From assembly GCA_947500875.1 (NCBI GenBank), contig CANMUN010000006.1:1-64000 (forward strand): DNA of 64,000 nt, given 5' to 3'. This DNA is from Flavobacteriales bacterium. Its GTDB lineage: Bacteria > Bacteroidota > Bacteroidia > Flavobacteriales_D > Crocinitomicaceae. How positions within the stretch are numbered: the first letter of the stretch is position 1; each line of letters opens with the position of its first letter. The notes under the pieces are model-generated. The model searched no databases. It had not been told where the DNA came from and saw only the letters and a program-made list of their open reading frames with translations. Shown here in pieces: positions 26,031 to 34,536 of the stretch. A program made the position numbers and the translations under genes.

Positions 26031-28412
26031 TTATTTAATCACGTTAATGTGACCCGTCATTTGTTGTTCTTGCGATCGGTTTTTTCGGTAAATGAGCTTC
26101 CACGTATAGGTGCCATCAGGAACCAGCATGCCCTTGTAGGTGCCGTCCCAGGCAAAATCTAACTGGTCCGAAAAAAACAAGCGCTCCCCCCAACGGTTAA
26201 AAACTTCAATGTTTATCCATTCAACCCCGATAAAACTGCCTGAGAAAAATTCGTTAAATCGATTGCCGTCGGGAATGAAGGTATTGGGAATATATATGTA
26301 AAATTCCTCCTCAATATAAATAGGTTTAGTAATGCTGTCGATGCAACCGTTAATATCTGTTGCAATTAAAGTAATATAATATTCGCCATAAGGGCTAAAG
26401 GTATGGGTAGGATGAATTTCATAGGAACTCCCGCCGTCACCAAAAAACCAGGTGTATCCATAACCGTTCACCGTTGTGTTGTAAAATGAAACGGGTAAGT
26501 TTTCGGTTGGGTTATTGGTAAGTATGGTAAAGTCCGCATTGGGTTTAACTATCTGTACTTGAGTAAAACCACTTACTGTGAAAGTTTGGCATTCATCCGA
26601 AACCAGTGCTTGGTAGCTGTTGGTGCTGCTGGGATATACCCAAATCCCAGGAGTTGTTGCTCCGTTAGAAGGCCATGAATAGTAGTAATTTCCATAGCCG
26701 CCGCTCGCTGTTACACTGATGAAGGCGCTATCCCCTTGGCAGATGTACTGGGTTGGGGTCATTTGAAGGGTTAATGGTAAACTGGTGATAAAATAGTTTA
26801 CGGTATCACTCAGGGTATTTCCACAACCGTCGGTTAGCGTTACGACATATTGGCTCGTGGTGCTTGGACTTACGGTTAATGAATCAACCGAGGAAAGTAA
26901 AACCCCATTGTTTCGCCATTGAAACGAATAATTCCCATTGCCTCCTGAAACTTGGGAATAAAACGTATGAGAAATAAACGGACAGATTTCGGTTACATCG
27001 TTTGAAACCTGCAGCGTTAATGGCGGGAATACAGGAACACTTACCCAACAGGAGTTACTTACCGTTTGTCCCGAACAATTATCGGAGACTTGGACAAAAA
27101 GCTGTTCGGTGTTTTGAGCAGTAAATGAAATGGACGAGGTGGTTGCTCCAGTGCTCCAAAGGTAGGTGTAAGGGGTAATTCCTCCGCTGACCTGAGCATT
27201 GATGGTTAGTGGTAAGTTGGGGCAAAGCAGGGTGGTGTCGTTAAGAATAACCGAAAGAGGAGGAACATCTTGAATGAAAAGATTCAAAGGTATTGGGGTA
27301 ATATTACCACAAGGGTCAGAAACGTTAAAGTCGATAATTATGGTTTCCAGTCCTTCGGTAAAAGCATCCGATAAGGCGTTGATTTGAAAGGTGTACACGG
27401 ATTGCCCAGGAGCAAAGGTAACAGCATTCGGCACGCCGCTGTAGTCCAATCCTGACGTTGCTGAACCCGTTATAACCAAGGGGATGGTTAGAGCGCTGTT
27501 TAAGTTGTTTTGCCGTGTTACATTCACTGTTGCTGTGACACATCCTTCGGCCATCCAGTCGGGATTTTGAAAAACCTGCTGTGACAAGGTGTGGGTAACA
27601 ACGACAGGGGTAGCGGTACTCAAACTGTTCGCCTCTAAAAAAATACCAGAATCCCAGGCTCCATCCCCCACGTCAGCGATGGCAAGAATTAAGTGATAGG
27701 TTTCTCCACATTGAACTTGAGATACCGCCTCAAGAACATCGGTAAAACCGTCGTATTGAATGAAATTTGGGGAAGCATTGTAAGGAGGAGAATTTCCATC
27801 GCCATTCGTGTTGTAAAACGCTTGATTGGTAATGGCATTAACGTTGTTAATGGAGACAACTCCTCCTCCGTTTGGTAGTTGAGCAATGTTTTGGAGTCCA
27901 ACAATTCCTGGCCCAGATATAAAAAAACCGAAAACGTCGTTGTAGGTAGAATTGTTCGGCGGGGCAAATTCTGGATATTCCTCAGAACCAAAGACGTATT
28001 TGAATTTAACAGTGTCTGCATAGGGAACAAAGTCAAATTCAAGAATAGCGGCGTTAAAAGTGGGGGTTCCTCCAATAATACCCGATAAAATACCAGACCC
28101 AGGCATGTTGTTGTCGGTACCCGCTGATGGCGAATTATTCGGTCCTTGGGGCCCAGAGCCGTTTGGTAATACGGTGCCCGTTGTCATGACAATTCCCTGG
28201 TTTATTCCAAGGTTGGTGCCTGCCGCAGTAAATGAACCGATGGCCGTTGGGCTACCATTGTACAAGATGTTACTTACCGTAACGCCGGGACCAATTAAGA
28301 CGTTTTGCACTAAATTTTGGGGGCTTTGTCCGGTGTTGGTAATGAGTTGCGCATGGATTTTATGGCAGAATACCATAACGAAAAACCAGTAAAATGCAAC
28401 GCGTCGTCTCAT
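26031..28412 (-). CDS. Choice-of-anchor L / PKD surface protein with T9SS type B sorting domain
   Basis: 793 residues. Order: signal peptide 1-22 (ending HAQ); choice-of-anchor L domain (about 25-260) with FVFGSEEYPEFAPPNNSTYNDVFGFFISGPG split around the invariant GSEEYPEF; a Calx-beta-like domain (about 290-380); three or four Ig-like/SprB-like modules (about 385-635); PKD domain with WFFGDGGSS near residue 655; type B T9SS sorting domain (about 705-793, IYIPNTFIPDGN, VFNRWGERLFF, ending HINVIK). Such proteins are exported to the surface and often form adhesive layers. No enzyme domain. The -7 box TATATTTG lies about 55 nt upstream. Confidence 0.9.
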   Translation of the reverse strand: MRRRVAFYWFFVMVFCHKIHAQLITNTGQSPQNLVQNVLIGPGVTVSNILYNGSPTAIGSFTAAGTNLGINQGIVMTTGTVLPNGSGPQGPNNSPSAGTDNNMPGSGILSGIIGGTPTFNAAILEFDFVPYADTVKFKYVFGSEEYPEFAPPNNSTYNDVFGFFISGPGIVGLQNIAQLPNGGGVVSINNVNAITNQAFYNTNGDGNSPPYNASPNFIQYDGFTDVLEAVSQVQCGETYHLILAIADVGDGAWDSGIFLEANSLSTATPVVVTHTLSQQVFQNPDWMAEGCVTATVNVTRQNNLNSALTIPLVITGSATSGLDYSGVPNAVTFAPGQSVYTFQINALSDAFTEGLETIIIDFNVSDPCGNITPIPLNLFIQDVPPLSVILNDTTLLCPNLPLTINAQVSGGITPYTYLWSTGATTSSISFTAQNTEQLFVQVSDNCSGQTVSNSCWVSVPVFPPLTLQVSNDVTEICPFISHTFYSQVSGGNGNYSFQWRNNGVLLSSVDSLTVSPSTTSQYVVTLTDGCGNTLSDTVNYFITSLPLTLQMTPTQYICQGDSAFISVTASGGYGNYYYSWPSNGATTPGIWVYPSSTNSYQALVSDECQTFTVSGFTQVQIVKPNADFTILTNNPTENLPVSFYNTTVNGYGYTWFFGDGGSSYEIHPTHTFSPYGEYYITLIATDINGCIDSITKPIYIEEEFYIYIPNTFIPDGNRFNEFFSGSFIGVEWINIEVFNRWGERLFFSDQLDFAWDGTYKGMLVPDGTYTWKLIYRKNRSQEQQMTGHINVIK

Positions 28413-28467
28413 GTCAAGTAGTAAACGATTAAAAACGCAATTCGTTGTTAAAAGTTAACCTTTTTCA

Positions 28468-28475
28468 CAAATATA
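28468..28475 (-). promoter_or_regulatory. -7 box TATATTTG for the choice-of-anchor L gene
   Basis: Perfect TAnnTTTG on the minus strand, 55 nt before the ATG at 28412 and just after the stop of the ABC transporter gene. Confidence 0.5.
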
Positions 28476-28479
28476 CGAC

Positions 28480-30315
28480 TTAAGAAAGCCCTTGCAAAGC
28501 GCAAAGCCGGTAATAATGCCCTTGATGCTTCATGAGTTCATGATGCGTTCCTTCTTCCACGATGCATCCCTTATTGAGCACAAGAATCCGATCCGCATTC
28601 ATTACTGTGCTTAGGCGATGTGCAACGATCAAACTTGTTTTTCCCTCCATGAGTCGCTCAAGCGCCATCTGAACCAACCTTTCAGATTCGGTGTCTAGCG
28701 CCGATGTCGCCTCGTCCAAAAGTAGAATCTGAGGGTCCTTATATATGGCCCTAGCAATACTTATTCGTTGTTTTTGCCCTCCTGACAATTTGTTTCCTCT
28801 GTCGCCAATGTTGTAATCAAAGCCACCTTCTAGCTGAAGGATAAATTCGAAAGCGTTGGCATTTTTAGCTGCGTTTTCCGCACGCATTCTATCCGGATTT
28901 GGATCTCCAAAAGCAATGTTGTCGAGAATCGAACCGTTGAATAAGAGGGAATCTTGGGCCACAATACCAATCATCGCCCGAACACTGTCAATCGTTAACT
29001 CTTTGATGTTTTGACCATCAATCGTGATTGCACCTTCTTTCGGGTCATAAAAGCGAGGGATTAAATCCAACAACGTAGATTTACCGCTCCCTGACTCCCC
29101 AACAACCGCAATGGTTTGTCCTTTATGAACGGTAAAATCGATGTTCCGAAGAACCGGTTCGTTTTGGTAACTGAACGAAACCCCTTCAAACGAAAGCGTT
29201 TGGTTAAGGGTCGAAATCGCACGAGCATTTGGGGCATCAACAATTCGTTCATCTTGATTTAGCACCTCTTGGATTCTGTCCAAGGAGACTTTTGCTTTTG
29301 CCATATTGGCTAGAGCGTTTGATACCGATTGAATGGGGCGAAGTAATTGTGAGAAAACGATGATAAACGTCAAAAACATTTCCCCACTCAATCCAGAAGC
29401 CGTTTTGTTCAGGATCAAAATCCCACCAAACCAAACCAACAACACCATGATTAAAGAGCCCAAGGTTTCGTTGATCAAGGGCGCCAAATCTTTCTTTCGA
29501 AAGGTTTTCGTAATCAGGTTTTGATGGGTTAAATTGACCGACTGAAAACGATGGTTGATGAACGAGATGGCTCGAAAGGCTTTGATAATTCGAATGCCGT
29601 GCAATGCTTCGTCCATAGAAGAAAACAGCAATCCTGTTTGTTCTTGACCTTGTTTTGCCGTCCGCTTTAAACTCTTGTTGATGCGAGAAATCACGAAGGC
29701 GGATATCGGAAGCAGAAATAAAGAAAAAAGGGTGAGCTCAGGGCTCAAGATAACCAAGGTAATCAAGTTGATAAGAATCGCAATGGGTTCTCGGAACACC
29801 AATTCCAAAAGACTTACCACCGCAATTTCAATTTCACCAACATCGCTGTTCATTCGAGCCATTAAATCCCCTCTTCGCTCGCTGGAATGAAACGATAATG
29901 GCAGGATGAGAATCTTTTCAAACATTTTGTTGCGCAGATCTCTTACTACAACCATTCTAAGTTTAGATTGATGCCAAACAGCTCCGTAGCGGAAAAGATT
30001 TTTAAGAAAAAACACAATAAAAACAGTGAAACAGACCATCATTAGTGCCGTCTTAGGGTCCTCTTTAACTAGGCTACTCATGAAATAATTGTAGGAATCC
30101 TTGCAATATTTTCCCACGTCAAAAAGATGTTCGGGAGCAGAAGGCATTTCGTAGTTGGAGGAGGAGGAGGAATTGAAAATCAGCTGTAAAACGGGGATAA
30201 ATAGCACCAAGGACAATAAATTGAAAACCACAAACCACAAATTATAAGCAATGACTTTTAAGGCCGTTGTGCGGTATTCAAAGGTGAGCCTGTAAATTTC
30301 CCGTAGATCTTTCAA
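28480..30315 (-). CDS. MsbA-like ABC exporter (fused membrane and ATPase domains)
   Basis: I favour the TTG at 30315 (LKDLREIYRLTFEYR), giving 611 residues, because a TATCTTTG box lies just upstream at 30324-30331; the first ATG at 30429 would overlap the divergent rbfA gene by 45 bp. The membrane domain (about 20-330) has six helices; the ATPase domain (about 350-611) shows Walker A GESGSGKST, the Q-loop VAQDSLLFNGS, signature LSGGQKQRISIARAI and Walker B ILLLDEATSALD, then the switch His in IVAHRLST. Exporters of this type flip lipid A or other lipids; the substrate is not certain. A soluble extension with SSSSSNYEMPSAPEH lies between helices 1 and 2. Confidence 0.9.
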   Translation of the reverse strand: MKDLREIYRLTFEYRTTALKVIAYNLWFVVFNLLSLVLFIPVLQLIFNSSSSSNYEMPSAPEHLFDVGKYCKDSYNYFMSSLVKEDPKTALMMVCFTVFIVFFLKNLFRYGAVWHQSKLRMVVVRDLRNKMFEKILILPLSFHSSERRGDLMARMNSDVGEIEIAVVSLLELVFREPIAILINLITLVILSPELTLFSLFLLPISAFVISRINKSLKRTAKQGQEQTGLLFSSMDEALHGIRIIKAFRAISFINHRFQSVNLTHQNLITKTFRKKDLAPLINETLGSLIMVLLVWFGGILILNKTASGLSGEMFLTFIIVFSQLLRPIQSVSNALANMAKAKVSLDRIQEVLNQDERIVDAPNARAISTLNQTLSFEGVSFSYQNEPVLRNIDFTVHKGQTIAVVGESGSGKSTLLDLIPRFYDPKEGAITIDGQNIKELTIDSVRAMIGIVAQDSLLFNGSILDNIAFGDPNPDRMRAENAAKNANAFEFILQLEGGFDYNIGDRGNKLSGGQKQRISIARAIYKDPQILLLDEATSALDTESERLVQMALERLMEGKTSLIVAHRLSTVMNADRILVLNKGCIVEEGTHHELMKHQGHYYRLCALQGLS

Positions 30316-30323
30316 TTCTTGTA

Positions 30324-30331
30324 CAAAGATA
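30324..30331 (-). promoter_or_regulatory. -7 box TATCTTTG for the ABC exporter
   Basis: Perfect match on the minus strand, ending 8 nt before the TTG used as start. If functional, it rules out the longer frame starting at 30429. Confidence 0.5.
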
Positions 30332-30371
30332 CATTTTGTATTTCTTAAGCGGAACAAGGTATTAAGATTCG

Positions 30372-30379
30372 TACCTTTG
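30372..30379 (+). promoter_or_regulatory. -7 box TACCTTTG, 5 nt from the rbfA start
   Basis: Perfect TAnnTTTG match followed by ACCTC and ATG at 30385. Lies 41 bp from the divergent exporter box. Confidence 0.55.
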
Positions 30380-30384
30380 ACCTC

Positions 30385-30720
30385 ATGAGTTCGGTTAGAC
30401 AACAAAAAATTGAAGCGGCTATTCGCCAAGAACTTTCGATGGTTTTATTAACCAAATCAGGTGATATTACGATGGGGGCTATGGTTTCAATAACCGTGGT
30501 GAGAATTACCTCCGATCTTTCGCTTGCGCGATGTTACTTAAGTGTCTTTGGCAGCGCAGAGCCGCCCAAAGTATTGGAATCCATCAACAACCATGCGGGG
30601 CCCATCCGCAAGGAAATTGGAATACGGTTGAAGAACATGCGAAAAATCCCCGAATTAAGGTTTTATATTGATGACTCGCTCGATTATGCTGAGAACATCA
30701 ACAGTTTGTTAAAAAAGTGA
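30385..30720 (+). CDS. rbfA: 30S ribosome-binding factor A
   Basis: 111-residue KH-like protein needed for 16S rRNA 5'-end maturation and cold growth. Family features: N-terminal RQQKIEAAIRQELSMVLL, central ITVVRITSDLSLARCYLSVFG, and KNMRKIPELRFYIDDSLDYAENINSLL at the C-terminus, which is the L-R-x-x-P-x-L-x-F-x-x-D-x-S signature. Length normal. Its stop overlaps the GTG start of the following permease (GTGA). Confidence 0.95.
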   Translation: MSSVRQQKIEAAIRQELSMVLLTKSGDITMGAMVSITVVRITSDLSLARCYLSVFGSAEPPKVLESINNHAGPIRKEIGIRLKNMRKIPELRFYIDDSLDYAENINSLLKK

Positions 30721-31946
30721 ATTTAAAAACGCTTTTTTATATTGCATTTCGGCTGTTAATTTCCCGTCAAAAAATGACGGCAGTTAATGTTATTTCATGG
30801 ATTGCTGTTGTGGGAATGGTAATTTCCTCGGCGGCGATGGTGATTCTTTTATCGGCGATTAATGGCATTGAAGGGATGATTGAGGAGCTGTATTCTTCGT
30901 TCGATCAAGAAGTCGTGGTTCGCTCCCAAAGCGGAAGAAAAATGGATCTTGAAAAAGCCAAGGAATATCAAACGTATGGAGCGGGACTCAATGGAGTATT
31001 AAACTCAAGTCTGTTCGTTCAAGATCGGGTAATTTTGCGCAACAAAAAAAAATGGAGTAATGCTGAATTGTGGGCAACTGAGTCCTCTTTTATGCACATG
31101 AGCGAAATCCGTTCCGATAAACATCTAATTAACGGGTCATTGAAACCCCAAAACAATGCATTCATAGGTGTGGGTTTGGCCAACAAGCTCATGCTGCGAT
31201 CCATGAATCAACAGAAGCAGCCGGTAGTGCTTTATTTTCCCAAACAAAACAAAAAGGTGCGGTTTGGAACAGCCCCATTTCATCAGCGCGTTATCTCGCT
31301 AAACGGGGCGATTGATTTTAATAAAGAGGTCAACGACAACGTGCTATTGGTTCCGCTGGATTGGGTAAAACCCATGAATCACCAACAAGTGTCTGGTGTA
31401 TTATTTTCAACGACTCCTCAAAATAAAAATGAAGTAAAACATGCACTAATACGTAAATTCCCTGGTCAAGTAGCAGTATTGACTAATTTGGAAAAAAACG
31501 AATTGATTTTTAAGACAAGCCGATCGGAAAAACTAATTGTGCTCATCATACTTCTGTTCGTTTTCATCTTGTCGTTGTTTAATCTGGCAGCGACCATAAC
31601 CATGACGTATTTAGAAAAGAAATCCAGTTCCATTACCTTATACAGTTTGGGTTTGTCTCATATTAATTTACGGAATTTGTACTTTTTTCTTGGCGCTTAC
31701 ATTGTGTTGTTCGGGGTGTTTTTGGGGCTTTTGTTAGGAGCGGTTTTGGTGGGAATTCATGAGCGATTTGGAATAATAAGGCTTCCCGGTTCTGCCGATT
31801 TTTTCCCTTCGAATTTTTCTTGGTATCAAACCGCTGAGGTCATGCTTGTCCTATTATTCTTGGGTGCCATGGTTGCATTCATAACCTCAACCTATCTCAT
31901 CAAACCCTCGCGAAAAGAAAGTAGAAGTTTGAGTTTGGAGGAATAA
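30717..31946 (+). CDS. FtsX/LolC-like ABC transporter permease
   Basis: 409 residues starting with a GTG that overlaps the rbfA stop. Topology is one N-terminal helix (AVNVISWIAVVGMVISSAAMVILL), a large periplasmic domain (about 50-260) and three C-terminal helices (LIVLIILLFVFILSLFNLAATI, LYFFLGAYIVLFGVFLGLLLGAVL, VMLVLLFLGAMVAFITSTYLI). This is the MacB/LolC/FtsX permease fold. Members extract lipoproteins or couple to other envelope tasks; the partner ATPase is not next to it. The rbfA-permease pair is common in Bacteroidetes. Substrate unknown. Confidence 0.85.
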   Translation: MNLKTLFYIAFRLLISRQKMTAVNVISWIAVVGMVISSAAMVILLSAINGIEGMIEELYSSFDQEVVVRSQSGRKMDLEKAKEYQTYGAGLNGVLNSSLFVQDRVILRNKKKWSNAELWATESSFMHMSEIRSDKHLINGSLKPQNNAFIGVGLANKLMLRSMNQQKQPVVLYFPKQNKKVRFGTAPFHQRVISLNGAIDFNKEVNDNVLLVPLDWVKPMNHQQVSGVLFSTTPQNKNEVKHALIRKFPGQVAVLTNLEKNELIFKTSRSEKLIVLIILLFVFILSLFNLAATITMTYLEKKSSSITLYSLGLSHINLRNLYFFLGAYIVLFGVFLGLLLGAVLVGIHERFGIIRLPGSADFFPSNFSWYQTAEVMLVLLFLGAMVAFITSTYLIKPSRKESRSLSLEE

Positions 31947-31952
31947 TTTTAA

Positions 31953-31960
31953 TATCTTTG
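31953..31960 (+). promoter_or_regulatory. -7 box TATCTTTG for atpD-atpC
   Basis: Perfect TAnnTTTG, 23 nt before the atpD ATG at 31984 and 6 nt after the stop of the permease. Confidence 0.6.
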
Positions 31961-31974
31961 CACAAAATTTTTAA

Positions 31975-33480
<1,506 letters not shown>

Positions 33481-33720
33481 ATGAAACTCGATATATTGTC
33501 ACCGGAAGAGGAGGTTTTTTCAGGTGAAGTGGAAACGGTTTCCCTTCCTGGGATAACTGGTCGCTTTCAGCTGTTGAATCATCACGCGCCCATTATTTCC
33601 GCTCTTGCGAGTGGGACCATCTCTTATGTTCTGAAGGAGGGTAAAAAGGAAACGAGCCTTGAAATTAAAGGCGGCGTAGTTGAAATGCTTAACAATTCTG
33701 TGGTTATTCTTATTGATTAA
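33481..33720 (+). CDS. atpC: ATP synthase F1 subunit epsilon, short form
   Basis: 79 residues, starting directly after the atpD stop. It covers only the N-terminal beta-sandwich of epsilon (LDILSPEEEVFSGEVETVSLPGITGRFQLLNHHAPIISAL, split by family motifs) and lacks the C-terminal two-helix inhibitory domain. Short epsilon subunits occur in Bacteroidetes. The missing helices imply that epsilon-type auto-inhibition of ATP hydrolysis is absent or different. Confidence 0.93.
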   Translation: MKLDILSPEEEVFSGEVETVSLPGITGRFQLLNHHAPIISALASGTISYVLKEGKKETSLEIKGGVVEMLNNSVVILID

Positions 33721-33775
33721 CCCGTTAACCGTTGTTAATATTGTATTTCGATTTTAGCAAGCGCATTTGTTTGCT

Positions 33776-33783
33776 TACCTTCG
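33776..33783 (+). promoter_or_regulatory. Candidate -7 box TACCTTCG for uppS
   Basis: One mismatch to TAnnTTTG, 14 nt before the uppS ATG. Probable promoter of the envelope cluster. Confidence 0.4.
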
Positions 33784-33797
33784 TGCATTAAACCATC

Positions 33798-34532
33798 ATG
33801 TCCAAAGCCTTAGACTTTAATAACATCCCTAGCCACGTAGCCATTATTATGGATGGAAACGGTCGTTGGGCAAAGGCTCATGGTGAAGAGAGGTTGTTTG
33901 GTCATTCAAACGGTGTTGACTCGGTAAGGGAGGCCTTAAAGTGCGCGCGCGAACTTGGTATTAAGTACCTTACGTTATACGCCTTTTCCACAGAGAATTG
34001 GGCGCGCCCTGAATCAGAAATTCAAGGGTTAATGCAATTGTTAGTGGCATCGATTCATAGTGAACTAGAGGGGTTGTGCGAAAACGGAGTTCGTTTAAAA
34101 ACAATCGGCGATGTTAGCAGGTTGCCCAAGGACTGTATAGACAGCCTGCAAGAAGCCGTTGAGAAAACGGAGGCGAACAAGGATATTACCCTCATTTTAG
34201 CGCTCAATTACTCCTCAAGAGATGAAATAATTCGGGCATGTAATCGTTTGGCGGCTAAAGTAAAGTCAGGAGCATTGAATCCAGGAGAAATAAAACAAAA
34301 GGACGTTGAGGAAGCCTTGGATACGGTGAACATTCCTGATCCAGAGTTATTGATTAGGACCAGCGGTGAATTCCGGGTAAGTAACTTTCTGCTTTGGCAA
34401 CTTGCTTATGCTGAAATGCATTTCACTAAGGTGTTTTGGCCAGAATTTAGGAGAGAACATTTTATAGAAGCGATTTCTGATTTTCAGTCGCGCGAAAGGA
34501 GGTTTGGGAAAACTTCGGAACAAATAAGTTAA
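33798..34532 (+). CDS. uppS: Undecaprenyl diphosphate synthase
   Basis: 244-residue cis-prenyltransferase that builds the C55 carrier lipid for peptidoglycan and surface polysaccharides. Signature IIMDGNGRWAKAHGEERLFGH with the catalytic Asp and pyrophosphate-binding Gly-Asn-Gly-Arg, TLYAFSTENWARPESEI, and near the C-terminus PELLIRTSGEFRVSNFLLWQLAYAEMHF. Typical length. Four bases separate it from bamA. Confidence 0.97.
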   Translation: MSKALDFNNIPSHVAIIMDGNGRWAKAHGEERLFGHSNGVDSVREALKCARELGIKYLTLYAFSTENWARPESEIQGLMQLLVASIHSELEGLCENGVRLKTIGDVSRLPKDCIDSLQEAVEKTEANKDITLILALNYSSRDEIIRACNRLAAKVKSGALNPGEIKQKDVEEALDTVNIPDPELLIRTSGEFRVSNFLLWQLAYAEMHFTKVFWPEFRREHFIEAISDFQSRERRFGKTSEQIS

Positions 34533-34536
34533 CGGT

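Noticed and set aside
27689-28075. 128-codon frame inside the choice-of-anchor L gene, same strand
   Set aside because: It is a shifted frame of a clear coding region with intact domain motifs; composition is typical of a shadow frame.
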